Source: JBDHZK01 sp039811865 (lineage in GTDB: Bacteria; Actinomycetota; Actinomycetes; Propionibacteriales; Propionibacteriaceae). Taken from it: DNA of 8,409 nt. Location of the stretch: positions 1-8,409 of the forward strand of contig JBDHZK010000122.1 in assembly GCA_039811865.1 (NCBI GenBank), written 5' to 3'. The position numbers and the translations under genes are program-made. Of the stretch, positions 1 through 6,199 are shown in pieces; position 1 is the first letter of the stretch, and each line of letters starts with the position of its first letter. A model generated the notes under the pieces. The model made no database searches. It was not told where the DNA came from and was given only the letters and a program-made list of their open reading frames with translations.

Positions 1-138
1 CAGCCCAACGTCTACGGCCTGTCGCTGGTCGACGCGCTGAACGAGTTGGTGGAAGCCCGGAAGGCTGAGGGTGATTGGTGGCGTTGGCGCGCCATCGCGA
101 AGGAGGCGAAGAGCCTCGCCAAAAAGCTGGCGATGTGA
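1..138 (+). CDS. C-terminal end of an unrecognised protein (partial, 5' end outside window)
   Basis: The frame is open from the first base and ends at a TGA at 136-138, giving the last 45 residues of a protein. The fragment looks alpha-helical and strongly basic towards its end, with a Trp-rich patch (GDWWRWR, residues 24-30) and a Lys/Ala-rich tail (AKEAKSLAKKLAM). I do not recognise the family. Codon use is actinobacterial, with G or C in nearly all third positions, which supports real coding. It converges on thiE, whose stop is about 150 bases away. With only the tail visible, no function should be assigned. Confidence 0.55.
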   Translation, partial: QPNVYGLSLVDALNELVEARKAEGDWWRWRAIAKEAKSLAKKLAM

Positions 139-148
139 GGCCGATTGC

Positions 149-194
149 GTTGCCTAAGCCGCTCCCTTGATGTTGCCTAAGCCGCTGCTTTGAT
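149..194. repeat. Two-copy 23-bp tandem duplication
   Basis: Two adjacent 23-bp units, 149-171 and 172-194, share 21 of 23 positions. The first 15 bases (GTTGCCTAAGCCGCT) are identical and the two differences fall in the next three bases. The repeat begins 10 bases after the stop of the left-hand gene, between two convergent genes and outside any supported coding region. It is less G/C-rich than its surroundings. It may be a local slippage duplication; nothing shows a function. Confidence 0.85.
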
Positions 195-260
195 TGGGTG
201 TTGGCTCACCCGGCAGCTTCCTGGAAAACCAACGCCCCAAAGCGCGCCGTCGTTACGGCG
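184..260. terminator. Weak dyads in the convergent gap, possible terminators
   Basis: Two modest inverted repeats lie between the left gene and the thiE stop. The first pairs GCTGC (184-188) with GCAGC (213-217) and, inside it, GGGTG (196-200) with CACCC (207-211). The second is CGCCGT (245-250) and ACGGCG (255-260) around a four-base loop. Neither is followed by a long T run on either strand, so classical intrinsic termination is only weakly supported. Their place between convergent genes is where terminators would be expected. Confidence 0.3.
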
Positions 261-285
261 GGCGCCGCCCACCGCACCAACCCTC

Positions 286-948
286 TCAACGGACCCGCCG
301 CTCCCGCTCGTCCCAGGCCGCTAGTAGGCGCGCCGCGGCGTCTCCAGGATCAGGCGCGTCCATCACCGCGCGGACGACCGCGACGCCCGCGACGCCGGTC
401 TCGGCCAGAGCGGCCACGTCGTCCTCGCGGATGTCGCCGATCGCCACGATTGGCAGCGAAGTGGCCGATACCAAGGGCAAATACCCGGAAGCACCCAAGG
501 GCGGGCGCCCCGATTCCTTGGTCGGCGTGCGCCGGTAGGGCCCGGCGCCGAGGTAGTCGACGACGTCGGCCAAGTCTCGACTCGCCTCGACGAGGGCGAG
601 CGTCCCCGTGGTGAGTCCGATCAGCGCGTCCGGGCCGAGCAGCCTTCGCGCCGCACGGACGGGCAAGTCGTCTTGGCCAAGGTGGACGCCGTGAACCGGA
701 GCGCCGGCGAGCCGCGCCGCGTACGCGACATCGGCTCGATCGTCCACCAGGACGCGAGTCGCCGGGTTCGCCGAGGCCACAGCCTCCGCGACCGCCGAGG
801 TCAACTCCAGCAACTCGGCGGCGGAAGCATCTTTCGCCCGCACCTGGACGACCCCCGCGCCGGCCCGGGCTGCCGCGGCCGCGGTGGAAATCGTGCGGCG
901 AGTCGTGCCGGAGGTGACCAGGTACAGGCGCAAATCGATGCTCTCCAT
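286..948 (-). CDS. thiE: Thiamine-phosphate synthase ThiE
   Basis: Joins HMP pyrophosphate and thiazole phosphate to give thiamine phosphate and pyrophosphate in the cytoplasm. The 220-residue product has the usual single TIM-barrel length. Motifs in order: LYLVTS at 8-13, QVRAKD at 35-40 (diphosphate-binding Gln, Arg and Lys), VDDR at 68-71, HGVHLGQDDLP at 86-96, GAGPYRRTPTK at 134-144 and AIGDI at 169-173, then VVRAV. Two spots differ from the textbook enzyme: TTGT replaces the usual STH-like stretch near 113, and GDI replaces the GGI phosphate loop. From memory, related actinobacterial ThiE proteins share both, so this looks like a subfamily trait rather than damage. The ATG at 948 is chosen because MESIDLRLYLVT is the normal N-terminus and a GAGG sequence, overlapping the thiM stop, lies 8 bases upstream. 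The open frame runs further upstream to 1074, but only as thiM read out of frame. It is the last gene of the riboswitch operon. Confidence 0.95.
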   Translation of the reverse strand: MESIDLRLYLVTSGTTRRTISTAAAAARAGAGVVQVRAKDASAAELLELTSAVAEAVASANPATRVLVDDRADVAYAARLAGAPVHGVHLGQDDLPVRAARRLLGPDALIGLTTGTLALVEASRDLADVVDYLGAGPYRRTPTKESGRPPLGASGYLPLVSATSLPIVAIGDIREDDVAALAETGVAGVAVVRAVMDAPDPGDAAARLLAAWDERERRVR

Positions 949-958
949 GCCAAGCGCC

Positions 959-1735
959 TCACAAAATCCCTGATCCGGCGAAGTGAGCGCCGCCAACGGA
1001 CGCCAGTGCGTCCAGCAGTTCCACCCGGAAGCTGCCCGGCCCCCGCGCCCGCCCGGCCGCAACCTCGCCGGCAACTCCCAACCAGGTCGTCGCCGCCACG
1101 GCGGCGGACCACCAGTCGGTGACCGCGCAGCACGCGGCGACCAGGGCGCCCAGCGCGCAGCCGGTCCCGGTGACGCGGGTGAGCAGCGGCGTCCCGTTGG
1201 CGCAGCGCACGGTGCGTGCGCAGTCGGTGATCAAGTCCACCGCCCCCGAAACGGCGACCACCCCGCCGGTTAGCCGGGCGACCCGCCGCGCCGCTTCGGC
1301 TGCCAACTCCGGGCAATCCGACGAGTCCGGCCCGCGCCCGCCTGAGCCCAGACCGGCAAGCACCAGCACCTCCGAGGCATTGCCCCGGACGACGGCCGGG
1401 CCCTGCTCGAGCAACGCACCTGCCAGCGCGGTCCGGACCGGCGGCAACCCTACTGCCGCCGGATCCAGAACCCACGCGATCCCCGCCTGCCGCGCCGCCG
1501 CGACGGTCGGCGGGATGCCCGCCGCGCCATCCGCGCTGAGCGTGCCCAGGTTGATCAGCAGCGCCTCCGCCCGCCGGACGATCACCGGCGCCTCCTGCGC
1601 CGTTTCGGTCATCATCGGGGCCGCCCCGGCGGCCAGGAGTGCGTCCGCGACCGTGTTCATCGACACCGCCGCGGTGATGCAGTGCACGAGCGGGCGGACT
1701 TCCCGCACCCGCGCCACCACCCGCGCCACATCCAC
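959..1735 (-). CDS. thiM: Hydroxyethylthiazole kinase ThiM
   Basis: Phosphorylates 4-methyl-5-(2-hydroxyethyl)thiazole with ATP, a salvage step supplying ThiE. The 258-residue product has the ribokinase-like ThiM landmarks: PLVHCIT at 15-21, the GAAPMM loop at 37-42, INLGTLS at 61-67, VLDPAAVG at 89-96, VVRGNASEV at 115-123, AVSGAVDLIT at 161-170 and the anion-hole and catalytic VTGTGC ending at Cys193. The family motif ITNxVxxNxxAN reads ITAAVSMNTVAD here, so two usually conserved Asn residues (22 and 31) are Ala and Asp. The start is uncertain because all early candidates are GTG. GTG 1735 has AGGTGG upstream (1752-1747, an 11-base spacer) and a slightly short N-terminus; GTG 1750, directly after the transporter stop, would add five residues and fit the family length slightly better but has a poor ribosome site. 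Ends 10 bases before thiE. Confidence 0.93.
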   Translation of the reverse strand: MDVARVVARVREVRPLVHCITAAVSMNTVADALLAAGAAPMMTETAQEAPVIVRRAEALLINLGTLSADGAAGIPPTVAAARQAGIAWVLDPAAVGLPPVRTALAGALLEQGPAVVRGNASEVLVLAGLGSGGRGPDSSDCPELAAEAARRVARLTGGVVAVSGAVDLITDCARTVRCANGTPLLTRVTGTGCALGALVAACCAVTDWWSAAVAATTWLGVAGEVAAGRARGPGSFRVELLDALASVGGAHFAGSGIL

Positions 1736-1751
1736 CGAAGGGGCGTCCACC

Positions 1752-3089
1752 TCAGCGTCGCCCAACCGATTCGGCGACCGCGTCCAGCCCGGCGTCCAAC
1801 TCAACCGGGCCCAGCCTCGGACCGCTCGCCGCTCCCACGACCACCAGCGATGCCCCCAGCCCAACCAGGGCCACCATGGCTCCCACGTCGCCGAGTGCCC
1901 AGGCCAACCAGGGCAGATACGTCGGGTACAGCGCAGGCACCACGATCGACAGCGAATATGCGGTGCCATACCCGGTCGAGCGGACGGAAACCGCGAACAG
2001 CTCGGACAGATACGCCCCCATCGGACCGTAAGCGCACACGGTCAACACCTGGAGAGCCGCGGCGCCGGCCGCGATCGCCCAGACCGGTCCGGGACGCAGC
2101 ACCGCCCACAGTAGGACCGGTCCGCAGATCAGCCCCACCAGGCCCGACCACACCAGGTAGCGTCTCCGTCCCAGCAGGGTCGACCAGTGTCCGGTCACCG
2201 ACATCGCCAGCGCCTGCGCGACCGACGCGACCACCATCACCAATGGCACCTGACCAGCGGAGATGCCCGCGTCCAACGCGAGCCGGCCCGGCAGCGCGAT
2301 CACCACCATGTTGGTCATGAACCACAGCCCGGTCATCAGCGCGAATACCCGCCACAACCGACCGGAGTGCGCGCCGACCAGGACGTCCCGCAGCCGCCCG
2401 CGAGCACCGGCCGAAACCGCCTTCGCTTTGGGCGCGTCCGCCACTCGCCGGGAGTAGTAGACAAGCATCCCCACCGAAGCCAGGCCGCCCGCCACGAACG
2501 ACAACCGCCAGCCCCAAGCCGAGTAGGCCGGTAGCCCCAGCCCCCACATGAGGAAGAACGTGGCCAGCGCGATCGTCCCCTGCGCCCAGGGCGCCATGGA
2601 CATGATCCGACCGGAAACCAGCCCGCGCCGCCTAGGGGACGACCATTCCATCGCCAGCGGGATCGCCGAGGTGTACTCCCCGGCCAGGAAGGCGCCGCCC
2701 ACGAACCGCAGCGCGATCACCCAGACCACGGCCCAGCCTCCGATCGCCTGGTATGTCGGCACCGCGGCGATGCCGAGCGTGCAGGCGGCCGTCCCGGCGA
2801 TGGCAACCCTGGTCGTCCGCGTTCGCCCGACCCGGTCGGCGATCCGGCCGAAGATCATCGCGCCGACCGGACGTCCCACCAGGGTCGCCGCGACCACGTA
2901 CGCCGCGGTCGCCGCCACCACCCCCGGTCCGCCGATCGTCGGCATGGCCGGGGCGAGCGCCGTCACGGGCAGGAAGATGTTGAGCTGGTCGACGTAGTTT
3001 CCGATCACGCCGCCGCGCACGGCCGCCCGGCCGGCAGGCGGCAGCTCCGGGACGAGGCCGCGGCCGACGTCCCTGGTCAGGGTGGTCAC
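1752..3089 (-). CDS. MFS transporter in the thiamine operon, candidate thiamine-precursor permease
   Basis: A 445-residue major facilitator with about 12 hydrophobic segments in two halves, separated by a basic cytoplasmic loop near 213-245. The N-terminal GNYVDQLN at 30-37 resembles the start of TM1 in the metabolite:H+ symporter (MHS) branch. The loop between TM2 and TM3 carries the MFS signature GRIADRVGRTRTTR (81-94). A charged motif follows TM4 (RFVGGAFLAGEYTSAIPLAMEW, 128-149), like the Glu-containing motif of sugar and MHS porters. The matching half-repeat GHWSTLLGRRRYL is at 300-312. The GTG start at 3089-3087 overlaps the thiC stop as GTGA, so translation is probably coupled to thiC. 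Position between thiC and thiM, under the TPP riboswitch, suggests uptake of thiamine, HMP or hydroxyethylthiazole; the substrate is inferred only from context. It could instead export a related compound. Confidence 0.93.
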   Translation of the reverse strand: MTTLTRDVGRGLVPELPPAGRAAVRGGVIGNYVDQLNIFLPVTALAPAMPTIGGPGVVAATAAYVVAATLVGRPVGAMIFGRIADRVGRTRTTRVAIAGTAACTLGIAAVPTYQAIGGWAVVWVIALRFVGGAFLAGEYTSAIPLAMEWSSPRRRGLVSGRIMSMAPWAQGTIALATFFLMWGLGLPAYSAWGWRLSFVAGGLASVGMLVYYSRRVADAPKAKAVSAGARGRLRDVLVGAHSGRLWRVFALMTGLWFMTNMVVIALPGRLALDAGISAGQVPLVMVVASVAQALAMSVTGHWSTLLGRRRYLVWSGLVGLICGPVLLWAVLRPGPVWAIAAGAAALQVLTVCAYGPMGAYLSELFAVSVRSTGYGTAYSLSIVVPALYPTYLPWLAWALGDVGAMVALVGLGASLVVVGAASGPRLGPVELDAGLDAVAESVGRR

Positions 3090-4708
3090 GACCGGGCGTC
3101 GAGGTAAACGTTCGACCCCAACGAGACGAACTCGCGCGCCTTGGACGCCATGGAGTCGCGGATCTCGTGCGAGATCTTCATCGAGCAGAACTTCGGCCCG
3201 CACATCGAGCAGAAGTGCGCCGTCTTCGCCGGCTCGGCGGGCAGGGTCTCGTCGTGGTAGGCGATCGCGGTGTCGGGATCCAGCGCCAGCGCGAACTGGT
3301 CGTGCCAGCGGAACTCGAAGCGCGCCTTGCTGAGCGCGTCGTCCCAAGCGCGGGCGCCGGGATGTCCCTTCGCTACGTCGGCGGCATGCGCGGCGATCTT
3401 GTAGGTGATCACGCCGGTCTTGACGTCGTCCCGGTTGGGCAGACCGAGGTGCTCCTTGGGGGTGACGTAACACAGCATCGCGGTGCCGTGCATGGCGATC
3501 ACGGCCGCGCCGATGGCCGATGTGATGTGGTCGTAGCCCGGCGCGATGTCCGTGACGAGCGGGCCGAGGGTGTAAAACGGCGCCCCGGCACACCAGTCCT
3601 GCTCCAGGCGGACGTTCTCCTCGACCAGGTGCAGCGGGACGTGTCCCGGCCCTTCCACCATCACTTGGACGTCGCATGCCCAGGCCCGCTGGGTGAGTTC
3701 GCCGAGCGTCCGCAACTCCGCGAGCTGGGCCTCGTCGTTCGCGTCCGCGGTCGCGCCGGGACGCAGTCCGTCCCCTAGTGAGAAGGCAATGTCGTAGGCG
3801 GCGAAGAGTTCGCACAGCTCGTCGAAGTGGGTGTACAGGAACGACTCGGTGTGGTGCGCCAGGCACCAGGCGGCCATGATCGAACCGCCGCGCGACACGA
3901 TGCCGGTGACCCGGCCGGCCGTCAGCGGGACGTAGCGCAGCAGGACGCCGGCGTGCACCGTCATGTAGTCGACGCCCTGCTCGGCCTGCTCGATCACGGT
4001 GTCGCGGAAGACCTCCCAACTCAGGTCCTCGGCTTTGCCGTTCACCTTCTCCAGCGCCTGGTACAGCGGCACGGTGCCGATCGGCACGGGCGAGTTGCGG
4101 ATGATCCGCTCCCGGGTTTGGTGAATGTCCTTGCCGGTGGACAAATCCATGACCGTGTCGGCACCCCAGCGGACGGCCCACGTCAGCTTGTCGACCTCTT
4201 CGGCGATCGAACTGGTCACCGCCGAGTTGCCGATGTTCGCGTTCACCTTGGTGAGGAACCGCTTGCCGATGATCATCGGCTCGGACTCCGGGTGGTTGAT
4301 GTTCGCCGGGATGATCGCCCGCCCGGCGGCCACCTCTGCCCGGACCAGCTCGGCCGCGCACGACTCGCGCAGCGCCACGTACCGCATCTCCGGGGTGAGG
4401 ACGCCGGCGCGGGCGTAGGCCAACTGGGTCACCGTCTTGCCGGGCTTGGCGGTCCGGACGAGGCGTCCGGAGTCGCAGCGCGGGGCCACCGCCTCGGTGT
4501 CGCCGCGCTCGTCGATCCAGGGCTGGCGCTGGGGCGGCAGCCCGGCCTCCGGCTCGGAGCCCGGGCCCCGCGTCCGGTAGAGCACGACGTCTTCGTTGGG
4601 CGTCCCGTCCGGGGACGGTGCCAGGCTCACGGCCGTGACGGGGACGCGCAGCCCGTCGCCCTCGACATGGGTGAGGCGGTGTTGCGGATGAATCTCGACG
4701 GCATCCAT
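3086..4708 (-). CDS. thiC: Phosphomethylpyrimidine synthase ThiC
   Basis: Radical-SAM enzyme that rearranges 5-aminoimidazole ribotide into HMP phosphate, the pyrimidine half of thiamine. The 540-residue product is full length and shows the family blocks: MRYVALRE at 108-115, PANINHPESEPMIIG at 134-148, NANIGNSAV at 156-164, the WGADTVMDLSTG block at 181-192, SRGGS at 272-276, EGPGHVP at 352-358, GAPFYTLGPLVTDIAPGYDH at 375-394 and TAMLCYVTPKEHLGLP at 409-424. The C-terminal iron-sulphur motif is intact, Cys500-x2-Cys503-x4-Cys508. ATG 4708 (MDAVEIHPQH) is chosen because the longer open frame to 4822 translates the riboswitch; a purine-rich AAGGAAGTGAG lies just upstream. First gene of the operon; its stop overlaps the transporter start by four bases. 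Confidence 0.98.
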   Translation of the reverse strand: MDAVEIHPQHRLTHVEGDGLRVPVTAVSLAPSPDGTPNEDVVLYRTRGPGSEPEAGLPPQRQPWIDERGDTEAVAPRCDSGRLVRTAKPGKTVTQLAYARAGVLTPEMRYVALRESCAAELVRAEVAAGRAIIPANINHPESEPMIIGKRFLTKVNANIGNSAVTSSIAEEVDKLTWAVRWGADTVMDLSTGKDIHQTRERIIRNSPVPIGTVPLYQALEKVNGKAEDLSWEVFRDTVIEQAEQGVDYMTVHAGVLLRYVPLTAGRVTGIVSRGGSIMAAWCLAHHTESFLYTHFDELCELFAAYDIAFSLGDGLRPGATADANDEAQLAELRTLGELTQRAWACDVQVMVEGPGHVPLHLVEENVRLEQDWCAGAPFYTLGPLVTDIAPGYDHITSAIGAAVIAMHGTAMLCYVTPKEHLGLPNRDDVKTGVITYKIAAHAADVAKGHPGARAWDDALSKARFEFRWHDQFALALDPDTAIAYHDETLPAEPAKTAHFCSMCGPKFCSMKISHEIRDSMASKAREFVSLGSNVYLDARS

Positions 4709-4713
4709 TTCGG

Positions 4714-4806
4714 ATCTCACTTCCTTCGCCGGCATTACCCGGTCAGGTTCGGACGGTCCAGACGGCCTCAGCCTGATCTCAGCCCCTGCCAGGGCTCCCG
4801 TGGGAT
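4714..4806 (-). promoter_or_regulatory. TPP riboswitch (THI element) ahead of thiC
   Basis: Read on the minus strand, the thiC leader has the THI-box signatures in order: CGGGAGCCC (4800-4792), the invariant CTGAGA (4782-4777), GAACCTGACC (4750-4741) and GGGTAATGCCGGCGAAGGA (4740-4722). A closing helix P1 can form between ATCCCAC (4806-4800) and GTGAGAT (4720-4714) with one mismatch, and a local arm between AGCCC (4796-4792) and GGGCT (4785-4781). Between CTGAGA and the CCTGA block there are about 29 bases, more than in the compact E. coli thiM element, so an optional extra arm is likely. Only five bases separate P1 from the thiC ATG, and the purine-rich ribosome site is part of the switch. 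A fold in which TPP closes P1 and blocks translation needs no separate expression platform. Confidence 0.95.
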
Positions 4807-4890
4807 ATGGCGATGTAATCACGGACCGAGCGCGGCGACCGGCGAGTACGTTGGGCGAGACGCGCCCCCGACCCGAGGCAGGATCGAGTC
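4807..4890. promoter_or_regulatory. Divergent thiC/thiD promoter region
   Basis: About 84 bases separate the riboswitch from the thiD start, so both promoters must lie here or slightly overlap. On the minus strand TTACAT (4818-4813) would place a start near 4806, matching the 5' end of the riboswitch; no good -35 box is visible. On the plus strand TACGTT (4847-4852) is a possible -10 for thiD, again without a clear -35. thiD has a ribosome site, AGGCAGGA (4876-4883), seven bases before its ATG. No second THI box is present on the thiD side. Confidence 0.35.
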
Positions 4891-5709
4891 ATGCGCACGC
4901 CCCCGAACGCCCTGACCATCGCCGGCAGCGACCCGTCCGGCGGTGCCGGCGTCCAGGCCGACCTGAAGACGTTCAGCGCGCTCGGCGCCTACGGCACGAG
5001 CGTGATCACCGCGCTCACGGCCCAAAACACGCTTGGGGTGCGCGGCGTCCACCAGGTGAGCGTCGAGTTCGTGGCCCTGCAACTGGACACCCTGCTCGCC
5101 GACGTCGAAGTGGACGCGGTCAAGATCGGCATGCTTGCCACCGCGGCGCTCGCGCATGAGATTGGACGCCAGTTGGGCCGTCCCGAGCTGGTTCGGGTCC
5201 CCGTCGTCCTCGACCCCGTGATGGTCGCTACCAGCGGCTCCCGGCTGCTCGATGCCGACGCCACCGACGCCGTCCGTGCACTACTGCCGCTGGTGGACGT
5301 GATCACCCCGAACCTGCCCGAGGCGGGCGTCCTGCTGGACTCGCCGCTGCCCAGCACCCCCGGCGACATGCTGGCCGCGGCGTACGCGCTGCGCGGCCTG
5401 GGCGCTCGGCGCGTCCTGCTGAAGGGCGGACACCTCGCATCGGACGCTGGCGCAGACGACCTCTGGTTGGACGACGCCGGTGCCACCTGGCTGCCGGCGC
5501 TGCGCGTCCCCACGCGCAACACGCACGGCACCGGCTGCACGCTGTCGTCCGCGCTGGCTGCCCTGCGGCCCAGGTACGACGCGTGGTTGCCGGCCGTCCG
5601 CGAGGCCAAGGCGTGGTTGACGGCCGCGATCGTGGCGGCCGATCGGCTGAAGGTCGGTGCGGGGCACGGTCCCGTCCATCACTTCCACGAGTTATCGCGC
5701 TGGGCATAA
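4891..5709 (+). CDS. thiD: Hydroxymethylpyrimidine/phosphomethylpyrimidine kinase ThiD
   Basis: Phosphorylates HMP and HMP phosphate to HMP pyrophosphate, the partner of thiazole phosphate in the ThiE reaction. The 272-residue ribokinase-like protein is the normal single-domain length. It shows ALTIAGSDPSGGAGVQADLKTF at 7-28 (substrate site), ALTAQNT at 41-47, VKIGML at 77-82, LDPVMVATSG at 107-116, ITPNLPEA at 138-145, LLKGGH at 176-181 and the anion-hole and catalytic motif THGTGC ending at Cys216. The ATG start has AGGCAGGA seven bases upstream and gives the family N-terminus directly. It is divergent from thiC, so it is expressed apart from the riboswitch operon. No thiE-like or TenA-like fusion is present. 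Confidence 0.97.
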   Translation: MRTPPNALTIAGSDPSGGAGVQADLKTFSALGAYGTSVITALTAQNTLGVRGVHQVSVEFVALQLDTLLADVEVDAVKIGMLATAALAHEIGRQLGRPELVRVPVVLDPVMVATSGSRLLDADATDAVRALLPLVDVITPNLPEAGVLLDSPLPSTPGDMLAAAYALRGLGARRVLLKGGHLASDAGADDLWLDDAGATWLPALRVPTRNTHGTGCTLSSALAALRPRYDAWLPAVREAKAWLTAAIVAADRLKVGAGHGPVHHFHELSRWA

Positions 5710-5717
5710 CGCCCCGA

Positions 5718-5747
5718 TTCGCCAACCCCTTGGGGATCGTGTAGTTT
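5718..5747 (+). promoter_or_regulatory. Possible promoter of the tRNA-rpmG transcript
   Basis: TAGTTT (5742-5747) fits an actinobacterial -10 and would start transcription about seven bases before tRNA-Thr. A -35-like TTCGCC lies at 5718-5723 with an 18-base spacer but is a weak match. The region sits in the 51-base gap after thiD. Read-through from thiD is also possible. Confidence 0.35.
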
Positions 5748-5760
5748 GTTGGGGCGGCTG

Positions 5761-5833
5761 GCCCCTATAGCTCAGTCGGCAGAGCGTCTCCATGGTAAGG
5801 AGAAGGTCTGCGGTTCGATTCCGCATGGGGGCT
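5761..5833 (+). tRNA. tRNA-Thr (anticodon GGT)
   Basis: A complete cloverleaf can be drawn. The acceptor arm is GCCCCTA with TGGGGGC, the D arm GCTC/GAGC, the anticodon arm TCTCC/GGAGA around the loop ATGGTAA, and the T arm TGCGG/CCGCA around TTCGATT. The anticodon GGT reads ACC and ACU. The discriminator base is T, and the following CTA shows that CCA is not encoded and must be added after transcription. Confidence 0.97.
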
Positions 5834-5839
5834 CTAGTT

Positions 5840-5884
5840 CGGAGTTGGCGTCACCGCACGCCTGGCCAGGCAACTGGCACTCCG
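5840..5884. repeat. Inverted repeats in the spacer between the two tRNAs
   Basis: CGGAGT (5840-5845) and ACTCCG (5879-5884) are complementary and enclose a perfect 12-bp palindrome, GCCTGGCCAGGC (5860-5871). In a joint precursor RNA this could form a stem between the two tRNAs and influence processing. That role is an inference; a G/C-rich spacer may give such pairing by chance. Confidence 0.4.
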
Positions 5885-5889
5885 GGCAT

Positions 5890-5965
5890 GGCGGGATAGC
5901 TCAGGCGGTAGAGCAAGCGGCTCATAATCGCTGTGTCGCGGGTTCAAGTCCCGCTCCCGCTACCA
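5890..5965 (+). tRNA. tRNA-Met (anticodon CAT), elongator type
   Basis: A complete cloverleaf with the acceptor arm GGCGGGA/TCCCGCT (first pair G-U), D arm GCTC/GAGC, anticodon arm AGCGG/TCGCT around CTCATAA, and T arm GCGGG/CCCGC around TTCAAGT. The discriminator is A and CCA is encoded (5963-5965). It lacks the three consecutive G-C pairs of the initiator anticodon stem and the initiator's mismatched first pair, so it is the elongator form. It does not resemble the tRNA-Ile with a CAT anticodon. Confidence 0.95.
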
Positions 5966-6004
5966 CGCCGAAGTACCCAGCACGACAAGAGGGGGCAACC
6001 CAAC

Positions 6005-6175
6005 ATGGCCAAGAAGCAAGCCGCGGTCCGGCCCAAGATCACTCTGGCCTGCACGGAGTGCAAGGAGCGCAACTACATCACCAAGAAGAACCGGCGTAAC
6101 GACCCGGATCGCCTGCAGTTGAAGAAGTTCTGCCCCAAGTGCCACGTCCACACCCCGCACCGCGAGACCCGCTGA
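6005..6175 (+). CDS. rpmG: 50S ribosomal protein L33
   Basis: A 56-residue, strongly basic protein of the large ribosomal subunit, full length for L33. The sequence MAKKQAAVRPKITLACTEC with later YITKKNRRN and KKFCPKC is typical. Two CxxC pairs, Cys16/Cys19 and Cys43/Cys46, make this the zinc-ribbon (C+) form; some actinobacteria also carry a cysteine-free, zinc-independent paralogue elsewhere. The ATG at 6005 has AGAGGGGG (5988-5995) nine bases upstream. An in-frame ATG at 5933 lies inside tRNA-Met and is not used. Only 39 bases follow the tRNA, so it is probably co-transcribed with both tRNAs. Confidence 0.97.
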   Translation: MAKKQAAVRPKITLACTECKERNYITKKNRRNDPDRLQLKKFCPKCHVHTPHRETR

Positions 6176-6199
6176 CCTAGGTCTGCGCCACCCCTAACC

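Noticed and set aside
169..173. The ThiE GDI and TTGT variants (protein residues 169-173 and 113-116) considered as signs of a broken enzyme.
   Set aside because: All other ThiE motifs are intact and, from memory, related actinobacterial ThiE proteins share these changes. The coordinates in this entry are protein residues, not bases.
1736..1969. Upstream extension of thiM to an ATG at 1969.
   Set aside because: The added stretch is Trp- and Arg-rich and is the transporter gene read in another frame; it resembles no ThiM N-terminus.
1752..4361. A very long minus-strand open frame of 869 codons, as if one giant protein spanned the region.
   Set aside because: Its last 445 codons are the MFS transporter. 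The earlier part is thiC read in another frame, giving Arg/Gly-rich nonsense, and thiC itself is unmistakable in its own frame.
4709..4822. Upstream extension of thiC to an ATG at 4822.
   Set aside because: The added codons are the TPP riboswitch, and the family N-terminus and ribosome site both fit ATG 4708.
3827..4915. Long plus-strand open frames opposite thiC and others opposite thiM and the transporter (for example 1119-2114).
   Set aside because: They are antisense shadows in G/C-rich coding DNA, with Arg/Pro/His-rich products and no recognisable domains.
5710..5757. CGCCCC (5710-5715) with GGGGCG (5752-5757), and CCCC/GGGG at 5726-5735, considered as a thiD terminator.
   Set aside because: The outer arms are short and far apart, the inner pair has too small a loop, and there is no T tract after the structure.
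5746..6099. A plus-strand open frame of 117 codons across the tRNA genes and the start of rpmG.
   Set aside because: It translates two complete tRNAs and then rpmG out of frame.
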